NCBI RefSeq assembly: GCF_024198215.1
Contig: NZ_JAKCFA010000010.1
Location: 186,001 to 250,000, forward strand
Length of the DNA stretch: 64,000 nucleotides
Source: Myxococcus qinghaiensis
GTDB lineage: Bacteria; Myxococcota; Myxococcia; Myxococcales; Myxococcaceae
Direction: 5' to 3'
Below, one piece after another: positions 41,929 through 49,864 of the stretch. Made by a program: the position numbers and the translations under genes. The notes below the pieces were generated by a model. That model did no database searches, was not told the origin of the DNA, and saw only the letters and a list, made by a program, of their open reading frames with translations. How positions within the stretch are numbered: the first letter of the stretch is position 1; each line of letters starts with the position of its first letter.

Positions 41929-42056
41929 GCTGCGTGCCGGAAAAGGTGTGCACTCGGACTCCAAGGGGCCAGCGGGCCCCGGGGGAAGACGACCGAAAGC
42001 CACCGGCCACTTGCCGCCCCGAGGCCCGGAAGAGGGCAACCTGGGAGACGAGGGGT

Positions 42057-42926
42057 TCAGTCCTCCGCGTCGCGCCCCTCGATGATGCGGCGCTGGATGT
42101 CCTGGCGCAGCGGCAGGGCCTCCGCGGTGCTCAGGCGGCCGTCGCCGTTGGAGTCATACGTAGCCAGCAGCGTCGCACGGCGCTCCTGGGCCGCCTCCAC
42201 GCGGTCCGCGCGCAGCGCCACGCGCTCGCCCGCGTCGAGCACGCCGTTGTCATTCGTGTCGTACGTCACCAGCCGCTCCTGGCGCCGGGCCTCCCAGCGG
42301 GCGCGCCGGGCCGCCCGAGCCGCCTGCCGCTCGGAGTCGTCCAGCGAGCCGTCGCCGTTGGTGTCGTGCTGCTCCAGCCGCTCGGTGCGCAGGCGCTGGC
42401 AGCGCGCCTCCATGGCGTCCACCAGCGCGACGCGCTCCTCGGCGGACAGCGTGCCGTCGCCGTTCTCGTCGAAGGCCCAGCGCACGCGCCAGAAGGCCCA
42501 GTGCCGCGCGCGGCGGCCGAGCTGCGCCAGGCGGGGACGCAAGGTGTCGCGCCGCTCACCCACGTCCGCCTTCAGCTCGCGCAGCTCCCGCGCGTTCAGC
42601 TGGCCGTCGCCGTCGTCGTCGTACTTCTCCACCACCACCTGGCGGTAGGCGCTGAAGTCGCACGTCTTCCCGTCGTCGGTGGGCTCCGTCTCCAGGGCGC
42701 CCACGTCCTCGTCGGCCATGGCCTCGCGCTGCGAGACGTCCGTGTCCGCCACCGCGTCCGCGCCCAGGGCGCCGTCCTCCTCCGCGGCGGTGAGATAGGA
42801 CGCGGCCTCGCCCACGTACTGCGTGGTTTCATCCGGCACGTCATCGCCACAAGCGGCGAGCCCGAAGGGCAGGGTGAAGCACAGCGCGGCGGCGAGGATG
42901 CGACGGTGAGCGGTGACTCGGTTCAT
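42057..42926 (-). CDS. EF-hand calcium-binding lipoprotein
   Basis: 289 aa. Lipoprotein signal peptide with lipobox LAAC (Cys ~26). After an acidic linker come five canonical EF-hand loops with Asp at positions 1, 3 and 5 and Glu at 12: DDDGDGQLNARE, DENGDGTLSAEE, DTNGDGSLDDSE, DTNDNGVLDAGE and DSNGDGRLSTAE. These are separated by Arg-rich helices (RRARWEARRQERL). Expected to bind calcium at the cell envelope, either as sensor or buffer. Start 42926 (MNRVTAH) gives the signal peptide. Downstream of it lies the lipid kinase gene, starting about 140 bp away. Confidence 0.88.
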   Translation of the reverse strand: MNRVTAHRRILAAALCFTLPFGLAACGDDVPDETTQYVGEAASYLTAAEEDGALGADAVADTDVSQREAMADEDVGALETEPTDDGKTCDFSAYRQVVVEKYDDDGDGQLNARELRELKADVGERRDTLRPRLAQLGRRARHWAFWRVRWAFDENGDGTLSAEERVALVDAMEARCQRLRTERLEQHDTNGDGSLDDSERQAARAARRARWEARRQERLVTYDTNDNGVLDAGERVALRADRVEAAQERRATLLATYDSNGDGRLSTAEALPLRQDIQRRIIEGRDAED

Positions 42927-43114
42927 GGCAAGGGCTCCAGCTTCGAAGTGCGGTGGGTGTCCGGCCTCGCTTCGCTGAAACCCGGTGCGTCGGAAGAAGT
43001 TGCGGCGGTGGACAGCGGTGGGTGTCTCACCCCTTCCCGGCGCAAGGGGGGCTGCGCACCTTCCAGGCACGGCCGGCTGTGTGCCGGCGGAGTACGCATC
43101 CAGGAGGTTGCCGC

Positions 43115-43591
43115 ATGGCACGAGGAAGCAAGGCGAAGTACACGGCGAAACAGAAGCGGATGGCCGCGAAAATCGAGAAGGGCTACGAGGCCCGGGGCAC
43201 CTCGGAGAAGACGGCCGCGGCGCGGGCCTGGGCCACGGTGAACAAGGCCACGGGCGGCGGGATGAAGGGCGGCTCCGGCAGCAAGGCGAAGGTGGCCCGG
43301 CGCCGTCCCCTGGTGAAGGCCGCGGCGAAGAAGGCCGCGCGCAAGCGGACCGCCGCGCAGCGCTCCGCATCGGCTCGCAAGGCGGCGGCCACGAGGAAGC
43401 GCAACAAGCCCGTGCGCGCCACGCGCTCCGGCAGCAAGTCCACCGCGCGCCGGGTGGCGGGCCGCCGGGCCACCGCGCGTCGAGGCTCCACCAGCACGCG
43501 CTCCCGGAGCGGCACGGCTCGCAAGAGCACGCGGAGCGTCTCCAAGCGCGGCGCCAGCACCCGGCGCGGCTCACGCGGCTCGCGCAAGTAG
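43115..43591 (+). CDS. Basic histone-H1-like protein with a plasmid-stabilisation-type N-terminal domain
   Basis: 158 aa. The first ~50 residues (MARGSKAKYTAKQKRMAAKI, RAWATVNKATGGG) match the short domain found in proteins loosely named plasmid stabilisation proteins across proteobacteria. The rest is a tail of Lys/Arg/Ala/Ser with almost no acidic residues, like bacterial histone H1 homologues: KAAAKKAARKRTAAQRSA and many RRGS/TRSR repeats. Probably binds DNA or RNA non-specifically and compacts the nucleoid; the link to plasmids is only the family name. AGGAGG (43102-43107) sits seven bases before ATG 43115. Two hairpins follow the stop codon. Confidence 0.82.
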   Translation: MARGSKAKYTAKQKRMAAKIEKGYEARGTSEKTAAARAWATVNKATGGGMKGGSGSKAKVARRRPLVKAAAKKAARKRTAAQRSASARKAAATRKRNKPVRATRSGSKSTARRVAGRRATARRGSTSTRSRSGTARKSTRSVSKRGASTRRGSRGSRK

Positions 43592-43592
43592 T

Positions 43593-43634
43593 CGCGAGCA
43601 GCTCGCGTCCCACCCCAGGTGAGTCCAGGGTGGG
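43593..43634. terminator. Double hairpin between convergent genes
   Basis: CGCGAG-CAG-CTCGCG (43593-43607) followed at once by CCCACCC-12-GGGTGGG (43609-43634). Both lie between the histone-like gene stop (43591) and the HAD gene stop (43654). Likely bidirectional terminator. Confidence 0.55.
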
Positions 43635-43653
43635 GCGCGGACGCCCTGCGGGT

Positions 43654-44373
43654 TCAGCGGTTCTCTTCGTCCTTGGAGACCGGCGGCGTGGCGCCAGGCC
43701 CGTTCCACGGCCAGTCCACCGAGGAGTCCTCGGCCAGCCGCAGCAGCTCCGCGGGGTCCTTCACCAGGAGGCGGCAGCCCGCGGCGCGCAGGTCCTCCGG
43801 AGAGAAGCCTCCGGCCAGCACGCCCACGGTGGACAGGCCCAGCTTGCCGGCGGCGAGCGCGTCATACGGCGTGTCGCCCACCACCACCGTCACGTCCGGC
43901 GCGGGGCGGCCCAGCCTGGCGAGCGCGCTCTCGAAGATGTCCGGGTGGGGCTTGCTCTTGTCCACCTCGTCCTTGCTCGCCTTCGCCTCGTACAAGCCGT
44001 CGATGCCGCACAGCCGTGCGTAGTGCTGCAGCTCCTCGTCGTTCGCGCTGGAGGCCAGGGCGATGCGCCGTCCGTGCTGACGCAGCCGCTGGAACAGCTC
44101 CCTCACGCGAGGAAACGGCCTCACCTTGGGCAGGAACTCCTTCACGAACAGCTTGGAGCGGTACTCCTCCAGCTCCTTGCCGAAGCGCTCGAGCTCATCG
44201 TCGTTGAAGAAGACGGGAATGAGCTGATCCGCGCCCTTGCCAATCTGACTGCGTACGTGTGCGAACGGGAAATCCCTGCCGAAGTGCAGGAACGCGCGTC
44301 TCCACGCCTCGGCATGCTCGTCCACCGAGTCCACCAGCGTTCCATCCACGTCGAAGATGACGTTCTCCACCAT
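43654..44373 (-). CDS. HAD-family phosphatase (phosphoglycolate-phosphatase-like)
   Basis: 239 aa. HAD motif I is FDVDGTLVDS near the N-terminus (nucleophile Asp 8, acid Asp 10), motif II the Ser in ALASSAND, motif III the Lys of DKSKPHPDIFE and motif IV VVGDTPYDALAAGKLG. The helical cap lies between ~18 and 90 (subclass I). Role: hydrolysis of a small phosphoester in the cytosol; Gph, PgmB-like or epoxide-type specificity cannot be distinguished. GGGAGG is seven bases before the ATG. Lies downstream of a lipoprotein gene on the same strand (42 bp gap). Confidence 0.9.
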   Translation of the reverse strand: MVENVIFDVDGTLVDSVDEHAEAWRRAFLHFGRDFPFAHVRSQIGKGADQLIPVFFNDDELERFGKELEEYRSKLFVKEFLPKVRPFPRVRELFQRLRQHGRRIALASSANDEELQHYARLCGIDGLYEAKASKDEVDKSKPHPDIFESALARLGRPAPDVTVVVGDTPYDALAAGKLGLSTVGVLAGGFSPEDLRAAGCRLLVKDPAELLRLAEDSSVDWPWNGPGATPPVSKDEENR

Positions 44374-44415
44374 CGCGCGCCTCCCGGGCCAAGGTGGGGT
44401 CGCCCCGGGTGGCGG

Positions 44416-45216
44416 TCAACCGCCCGTGGGTGGGTTCTCCGCAGGCGCCTCCACCAGTGTTCGTGTCTTCACATCGTAGCCCTCGGGCGGCAGGAGGGTG
44501 AAGGCATCATTGGGAGGGGGGCTGTTCAGCTCCACACGTCCGAGCACCGTCTCGCCCATCTTCTGGCCGCCCAGCCACCGGGTGAGGCGTTTGGGGACAC
44601 ACAGTCCCAGGGCCTCGTCGCAGTGCTCCTCCTCCATCCGGACCTCCGCCTCGGTGCCGTCGGGAGCGCGCGAGCGCTTGTCCAGGAAGTCGAGCCCCGG
44701 CCAGCGCAGCACGTACACCAGCGCCACGCCCTCGGCCTCGCCCCCCAGCGTCGCGGTCAGCTCCACGGCGTCCTGGGCGCGGGGGTGTTTCACGCGGCGC
44801 AGGGTGGCGCCCCGGGAGAGCAGCGGCGCGCGGAAGCCCTCCGGAGTGAAGACCCCGAAGGTCTCCGTGAGGAAGCCCGCGAGCTTGGCGGGCGGCAGCT
44901 CCGACTTGAACGTGGTGAAGCGCTTGTCGCCGTCGAGCTGCTCGAAGAGGTGGGTGCCGTCCCACGAGAAGATGCGCGTGGGCGGCGTGCCCAGCGTGCC
45001 GCGCATGCGCTGCGGGGCGCGGTAGTCGAAGGTGAAGGGGACCGGGTCCTGGCCCTCGTCCTTCACGGTGCCGGCGATGTGATAGCCGGACAGCTTCGCG
45101 TCGCGCTCCGCCAGCCGCTGCTTCACCTGCCCGGCGAGCGCCGCCGTGTCGTCCGTCTTGCGTGAGCAGCCCGCGAGGGCGAGGAGGACACAGGGGGCGA
45201 AGAGGCTGGGGCGCAT
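44416..45216 (-). CDS. Envelope lipoprotein, LolA/outer-membrane-lipoprotein-sorting-like (tentative)
   Basis: 266 aa. Lipoprotein signal with lipobox LAGC (Cys ~17). The mature part resembles a LolA/LppX-like half-barrel: FTFDYRAPQRMRGTL, RIFSWDGTHLFEQLDG, FTTFKSELPPAKLAGFL and TPEGYDV-like endings (LLPPEGYDVKTRT). That assignment rests on pattern only. A Cys pair at HCDEALGLCVPK may form a disulphide. Start 45216 (MRPSLF) gives the signal peptide. Likely periplasm-facing; the ligand is unknown. Confidence 0.65.
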   Translation of the reverse strand: MRPSLFAPCVLLALAGCSRKTDDTAALAGQVKQRLAERDAKLSGYHIAGTVKDEGQDPVPFTFDYRAPQRMRGTLGTPPTRIFSWDGTHLFEQLDGDKRFTTFKSELPPAKLAGFLTETFGVFTPEGFRAPLLSRGATLRRVKHPRAQDAVELTATLGGEAEGVALVYVLRWPGLDFLDKRSRAPDGTEAEVRMEEEHCDEALGLCVPKRLTRWLGGQKMGETVLGRVELNSPPPNDAFTLLPPEGYDVKTRTLVEAPAENPPTGG

Positions 45217-45246
45217 GGGATGAGAAAGTGAGGCAGGAGGGGGGCT

Positions 45247-45284
45247 GAAAAGCAAGGAGGCCCGCCTGTCGCCAGGGGGCCTCC
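45247..45284 (-). terminator. Rho-independent terminator of the small lipoprotein gene
   Basis: On the minus strand, GGAGGCCC / GGGCCTCC forms an 8-bp perfect stem (45256-45263 with 45277-45284) followed by TTGCTTTTC. It lies 34 bp after the stop codon of the 45318-45665 gene. The T-rich tail makes it the only textbook intrinsic terminator in the window. Confidence 0.75.
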
Positions 45285-45317
45285 CGAAAGGTGCCGCCGT
45301 GAGGGCCGGCAGCCTGA

Positions 45318-45665
45318 CTACTTCACCGCCACGCCGGTGGCCGTGGAGGAGGTGATGCCGATGATGGTGCCGAACAGGGCGTAGATGCCGTGACGGGGGG
45401 TGGTGGCGGCCGACTTCAGGTCGACCTTGGACGCGCCCATCGCCTTCGCCTCGGCGATCAGGAGCTTGTTCACCACGGTGTCCAGGTCGCTCTGGACGAT
45501 GTCGATGATGTGGAAGATGGCGGTCAGGCCCAGCGCGTTGGTCTGGATGACGGCCACGGCCTCACCGTTGGCCGCGATCTCGGTGCCGGAGACAACGGCG
45601 CTCTCGACGCTGGTGCAGCCGATGAGGCTGGACGCGGCAACGGCGGACAGGATGAGCTTCTTCAT
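45318..45665 (-). CDS. Small lipoprotein (possibly TRL-like)
   Basis: 115 aa. MKKLILSAVAASSLIGC is a compact lipoprotein signal (Cys 17), then a short domain with AEAKAMGASKVDLKSA and a terminal Gly/Thr-rich stretch (GTIIGITSSTATGVAVK). The spacing of the AxxxGAxKV motif before the C-terminal hydrophobic strand recalls TRL-like small lipoproteins, but the match is weak. GAGGGGA precedes the ATG and an intrinsic terminator follows, so this is a monocistronic, probably well expressed gene. Its upstream region (45666-45878, 213 bp, shared with the M50 protease gene) holds an imperfect dyad GTCCGT/ACGGAC at 45788-45812. Confidence 0.7.
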   Translation of the reverse strand: MKKLILSAVAASSLIGCTSVESAVVSGTEIAANGEAVAVIQTNALGLTAIFHIIDIVQSDLDTVVNKLLIAEAKAMGASKVDLKSAATTPRHGIYALFGTIIGITSSTATGVAVK

Positions 45666-45878
45666 GGTTTTCCCCTCGTTGGATGTTGCTTGGATGGTGG
45701 TCGAGCACGCCCAGGAAGAGAGCGCCCGTCCGTTTGATTGGGACCGCAAGCGGCGGGGTACGTACCAGATGTCGACTCCATGTCAAGGTCCGTCCGGACA
45801 CACTGTACGGACGTCGGTAGAGCGCGCTCGCGTTGCAATGCACATCTCGCCTTGCTAGCCCAACCCCGAGGCTCCTGA

Positions 45879-46874
45879 ATGGACATCGTCCCCGTCGCAC
45901 GTCCCGCGCCCCGGTACTGGATTCACCTGCTGCTGCTGCTGCTGACGGTGGTGACGACCTTCACCTCGTACCTGCTGTACTTCCACTTCCAGCGGCCCTA
46001 CTCGCCGGACGAGGTCTCCACCGAAGCGGCGATGCGCGCGCTGTCGTTCAGCCTGTCGCTGCTGGCCATCCTGGGCACCCACGAGATGGGCCACTACGTG
46101 CTCGCGCGCATCCACCGCGTGGACACGTCGCTGCCGTACTTCATCCCGTTGCCGGTGTTGGGGGTGGGCACGCTGGGCGCCGTCATCCGCATCCGCGACC
46201 GCATCCCCCACCGCAACGCGCTGGTGGACATTGGCGCGGCGGGGCCGCTGGCGGGCCTGGTGGTCGCGCTGCCCATCCTCTACTGGGGGCTTTCGCACTC
46301 CACCGTGGTGGACGCGCCGCAGGTGCCCTCCCAGTTCCCCGGCGAGGCGTCGCTGTGGGTCTATGGGAAGGAGTTGTTCACCTGGGTGATGGCGAAGCTG
46401 ACGCACGCGCCCGCCGCGCCGGAGGAGACGTTTCATGGCGTACAGACCCTGTTTGGTGACAGCCTGCTGATGCAGGGGCTGACGTGGCTGGCGTTGGGGC
46501 CCCTGCCGGAGGGCAAGGACGTGCTGGTTCATCCGGTGGTCATCGCGGGCTGGTTCGGCCTGCTCGTCACGCTGCTCAACCTGATGCCCATGGGGCAGCT
46601 GGATGGCGGGCACCTGGCGTTCGCGCTTCTGGGCCGTCACGCGCACTGGGTGGGGCGGGCCATGGCCGCACTGCTGTTGTTCCTCACGCTCTTCGTCACC
46701 GCGTCCTGGGGCCTGTGGCTCCTGGTGACGAGCAAGGTGGTGGGCTTCGGGCATCCGGAGGTGGTGGAGCCGCTGGAGCCGCTCAGTCCTTCGCGCAAGC
46801 TCATCTGCGCGCTGTGCCTCTTGGCCCTCATCGGCTGCGCGATGCCCGTGCCGCTGCGTCAGGTGGTGTCATGA
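45879..46874 (+). CDS. Site-2-type M50 intramembrane metalloprotease
   Basis: 331 aa, about six to seven membrane helices. The zinc site is HEMGH (His 68, Glu 69, His 72; GTHEMGHYVLARIH). The second signature NLMPMGQLDGGHLAFALLG supplies the third ligand Asp. No PDZ domain is present, so it is of the compact M50B/SREBP-type. Such enzymes cut transmembrane or membrane-anchored regulators. It overlaps the next gene by ATGA (46871-46874), indicating tight translational coupling with the zinc-ribbon membrane protein. The natural substrate is unknown; the partner is an obvious candidate. Confidence 0.9.
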   Translation: MDIVPVARPAPRYWIHLLLLLLTVVTTFTSYLLYFHFQRPYSPDEVSTEAAMRALSFSLSLLAILGTHEMGHYVLARIHRVDTSLPYFIPLPVLGVGTLGAVIRIRDRIPHRNALVDIGAAGPLAGLVVALPILYWGLSHSTVVDAPQVPSQFPGEASLWVYGKELFTWVMAKLTHAPAAPEETFHGVQTLFGDSLLMQGLTWLALGPLPEGKDVLVHPVVIAGWFGLLVTLLNLMPMGQLDGGHLAFALLGRHAHWVGRAMAALLLFLTLFVTASWGLWLLVTSKVVGFGHPEVVEPLEPLSPSRKLICALCLLALIGCAMPVPLRQVVS

Positions 46875-47638
46875 AGTTCCAGTGTGAAGCCTGTGAGCGG
46901 CTCATCCCCCTGGAGTCCTTCCGGATGGAGGGCGGCGGGCTGGTGGTGCAGTGCCAGCGCTGCGGGGCGGAGAGCCGGGCGCGCGCGCCGTCGCAGGTGG
47001 CGGTGTCCCCCGCGCTGTCCAACGAAGGCTCGGGCTCTGGCTCGTCCCAGTCCTCGGCGTCGGAGGATGCGTCGTCCGCGCCGTCCCAGTCCGCGCGCGC
47101 CAGCACGCCGGCCCTGCGCGTGGTGCGGGGCGCGACAGTGCCCGTGACGATGGATGACGAGTCGCTCTTCACGCCGCCGCCGGGCCACTGCCCCAAGTGC
47201 GTGTCGTCGCGGCGGGAGGTGGACACGTCCTGCGCGCAGTGCGGGCTGGTGTACGCCAACTTCCTGGCGGAGGAGCACCAGCCCTCGGAGGACCTGAGGG
47301 GGGCCTGGCGCTCGCTGGCGGAGCGCTGGGAGGAGTGGGAGGCGCACGACAGGCTGCTGACCCTGGCCATGGGACGCGGGGAGCTGGCGTCGGCGGGGCG
47401 GCTGTACCGCGTGCGGCTGGCGAGGGCGCCGGACGACGCCGTGGCGCACCGGGCGCGGGAGGAAGTGGTGCGCCGGGCCACCCTGGTGGTGCCCACGGAG
47501 GTGGAGCCCTCGGAGATGTCCCTGGGCAAGCGGCGGCTGCGCGCGGCGGCCATCGCGGTGCTCTCGTTGGTGGTGTTGATGCTCTTCGCGTTCGTCATCC
47601 AGCGCGTGCGCATGCTCCTGTCGGGCGACCTGCCCTGA
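46871..47638 (+). CDS. Double zinc-ribbon protein with C-terminal membrane segment
   Basis: 255 aa. N-terminal zinc ribbon (~1-40: MKFQCEACERLIPLESF and VQCQRCGAES, as in MJ0042-type fingers), then a ~60-residue Ser/Ala linker. A second ribbon lies at ~115-140 (HCPKCVSSRREVDTSCAQCGLVY, summarised by its two CxxC pairs), followed by a helical region and one membrane helix near the end (~225-247, AAIAVLSLVVLMLFAFVI). Orientation with the soluble part in the cytosol is likely. Translated from an ATGA overlap with the M50 protease gene. It looks like a membrane-tethered regulatory or scaffold protein. No enzymatic motif. Confidence 0.8.
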   Translation: MKFQCEACERLIPLESFRMEGGGLVVQCQRCGAESRARAPSQVAVSPALSNEGSGSGSSQSSASEDASSAPSQSARASTPALRVVRGATVPVTMDDESLFTPPPGHCPKCVSSRREVDTSCAQCGLVYANFLAEEHQPSEDLRGAWRSLAERWEEWEAHDRLLTLAMGRGELASAGRLYRVRLARAPDDAVAHRAREEVVRRATLVVPTEVEPSEMSLGKRRLRAAAIAVLSLVVLMLFAFVIQRVRMLLSGDLP

Positions 47639-47764
47639 CGCGGCGGTCGTCGCCTCCCCGCGGGGCGGCCGGCCATGCGGACACGCGCGGAGGACGCAAA
47701 ACGGGCCTGGGGCGCGACTGGCTGCTATCGTGTCGGGCCGCTCCCGCGAGGCTCGCCACTCCCG

Positions 47765-49762
47765 ATGACGCTCCCCGTCTCTCCGTCACTCACCGTCGAC
47801 AGCCTGCTTGGTCCGGGAGGGGCGCTCCAGGTGGCCCTGCCTGCGTACGAGCACCGGCCGGAGCAGCTCCAGATGGCGCGCGCCGTGGAGCGGGCCTTCG
47901 CGGAGCGCAGTTATCTGTTGGCGGAGGCGGGCACGGGCACGGGCAAGACGCTCGCCTACCTGGTGCCCGCGCTCTTGTCGGGCCGCCGCGTCGTGGTGTC
48001 CACGGCGACGAAGACACTGCAGGACCAGATCTTCTTCAAGGACCTGCCGCTCCTGCGCGAGAAGATGGGGCTCACCTTCGAGGCCGCGTACCTCAAGGGG
48101 CGCAACAACTACCTCTGCCTGCACCGCTACGGGGCCTTCGCCAAGGAGCCGCAGTTCGGCTCGCGCGACGAGGCCCGGTACTGGCCCAAGCTGAAGGCCT
48201 GGGCGGAGGACACGCAGACCGGGGACCGCAGCGAGCTGGACCTGCCGGAGTCCTTCAGCGCGTGGGCGCGGCTGTCCACCACGTCCGAGACGTGCGTGGG
48301 CACGCGCTGCCCGCTGTACGAGACGTGCTTCGTCACGCGCATGCGCAAGCGCGCGGAGAGCGCGGACCTGCTGGTCGTCAACCACCACCTCTTCTTCGCG
48401 GACCTGTCGCTGCGCAGCTCCGGCAAGCGCACCGAGGGCGTGCTGCCGTACTACGAGGCCGTCGTCTTCGACGAGGCGCATGCGCTGGAGGACGCGGCCA
48501 GCGGCCACTTCGGCGTGGGCGTGTCGAACTACCGGCTGGAGGAGCTGGCGCGCGACGCGGTGGCGTCGTTGAAGGAAGACGACTCCAGGCACGCGCTGCT
48601 GCGCGCGCTGGCGGCGCGACTGCGCACCAGCGCGGATGCCTTCTTCGCGCAGGCGCCCCGGGCGCTGGGGTTGTCCGGGCACGAGGCGTCCGTTTCGCTC
48701 CAGCCGGAGGCGATGGGCAAGCTGTCCACCGCGATGGAGGGCGTGCGCGAGGGGCTGGCGGCGCTGTCCGCCTTCACCGCGGGCGAGCGCGAGCCGGAGC
48801 TGGCCGCGATTACGCGCCGCGCGGACGAGCTGGACGAGCAGCTCTCCTTCCTGGAGAAGGCGGAGTCGGCGGACCACGTGTACTGGGCGGAGCAGCGCGG
48901 CAAGGGGCTGTTCCTGCGCGCCAGTCCCATTGACGTGGCGAAGGAGCTGCGCGAGCGGATGTACGGCGCGCTCGACACGGTGGTGTACACGTCCGCGACG
49001 CTGGCGGCGGAGAGCCGCTTCGACTTCTTCGCCCGGCGCATGGGGTTGTACGGCGAGGACGGCCAGCCGGTGACGCGCGTGCGCACGCTGGCGGTGCCCA
49101 GCCCGTTCGACTATCCGCGCCAGTCCGCGCTCTACCTGCCCACGCACCTGCCGGACCCGAGCGCCCCGGGCTTCATCGAGGCGGCGGCGGAGGAGATTGT
49201 CCAGCTCTGCGAGGTGACGGGGGGCCGGGCCTTCGTGCTCTTCACGTCGCTGCGCAACATGGTGCGCGCGTACGAGCTGGCGGCGGGACGGTTGCCGTAC
49301 CAGGCGCTGCTCCAGGGCGAGCGACCCAAGCAGCAGTTGCTGGAGGCGTTTCGCGACACGCCGAGCGTGCTCTTCGCGGCGCACAGCTTCTGGGAGGGCG
49401 TGGACGTGCCGGGAGACGCGCTCAGCCTGGTCATCATCGACCGGCTCCCGTTCTCCTCACCGGGAGACCCGCTGGTGGCGGCGCGAATCAAGCAGCTCCA
49501 GACGCGGGGGGAGGAGCCCTTCGAGCAGTACCAGCTTCCCCAGGCGGCGCTGGCCCTGCGTCAGGGCTTCGGGCGGCTGATTCGGACCCAGTCCGACAAG
49601 GGCATCGTCGCGATGTTGGACCGGCGCATCCTCACCAAGGCGTATGGGCGCGTCTTCCTGGACAGCCTCCCCGACGCGCGACGGCTGGATGATTTGGTGG
49701 AGCTGAGCCGCTGGTTCAACGGCCCGGTGCGCCCGGTGCGCGCCTTGCGTTCGGTGGAGTGA
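47765..49762 (+). CDS. DinG/XPD-type superfamily 2 DNA helicase
   Basis: 665 aa. Walker A AEAGTGTGKTLAYLVP (~57-70), motif Ia STATKTLQDQ, DEAH box VVFDEAHALEDA, C-terminal motifs VLFTSLRNMVRAYE, ILFAAHSFWEGVDVPGDAL-type motif V (HSFWEGVDVPG) and motif VI QGFGRLIRTQSDKG. Between the Walker A and DEAH boxes sit four Cys (NNYLCLHR, then ETCVGTRCPLYETCF) in the spacing of the Fe-S cluster of XPD/DinG helicases. Role: ATP-dependent 5'-3' unwinding, such as R-loop or damaged-fork processing in DNA repair. ATG 47765 is chosen; the frame is open to 47675. A strong hairpin begins at its stop codon. Confidence 0.9.
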   Translation: MTLPVSPSLTVDSLLGPGGALQVALPAYEHRPEQLQMARAVERAFAERSYLLAEAGTGTGKTLAYLVPALLSGRRVVVSTATKTLQDQIFFKDLPLLREKMGLTFEAAYLKGRNNYLCLHRYGAFAKEPQFGSRDEARYWPKLKAWAEDTQTGDRSELDLPESFSAWARLSTTSETCVGTRCPLYETCFVTRMRKRAESADLLVVNHHLFFADLSLRSSGKRTEGVLPYYEAVVFDEAHALEDAASGHFGVGVSNYRLEELARDAVASLKEDDSRHALLRALAARLRTSADAFFAQAPRALGLSGHEASVSLQPEAMGKLSTAMEGVREGLAALSAFTAGEREPELAAITRRADELDEQLSFLEKAESADHVYWAEQRGKGLFLRASPIDVAKELRERMYGALDTVVYTSATLAAESRFDFFARRMGLYGEDGQPVTRVRTLAVPSPFDYPRQSALYLPTHLPDPSAPGFIEAAAEEIVQLCEVTGGRAFVLFTSLRNMVRAYELAAGRLPYQALLQGERPKQQLLEAFRDTPSVLFAAHSFWEGVDVPGDALSLVIIDRLPFSSPGDPLVAARIKQLQTRGEEPFEQYQLPQAALALRQGFGRLIRTQSDKGIVAMLDRRILTKAYGRVFLDSLPDARRLDDLVELSRWFNGPVRPVRALRSVE

Positions 49763-49802
49763 GCCGGATTTTTTCGGGGGAAATTGCCCGAGAATCCGGC
49801 TC
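49761..49802 (+). terminator. Two-tier hairpin terminator of the helicase gene
   Basis: Outer 10-bp perfect stem GAGCCGGATT / AATCCGGCTC (49761-49770 with 49793-49802) and inner stem TCGGG / CCCGA around an 8-nt loop. The outer stem overlaps the stop codon. AT bases in the stem and the TTTTTT run inside the left arm are unusual for this genome. Confidence 0.65.
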
Positions 49803-49864
49803 GGTTCGTATGCCATCGGCCGGGTCTGCTACCCACGGCCGTCCTCGCACCCCAGAGCCCTGAC

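Noticed and set aside
45831..45861. TTGCAA with a TAGCCC hexamer 17 bp downstream as promoter of the M50 gene
   Set aside because: The -10 match is too poor to call in this base composition.
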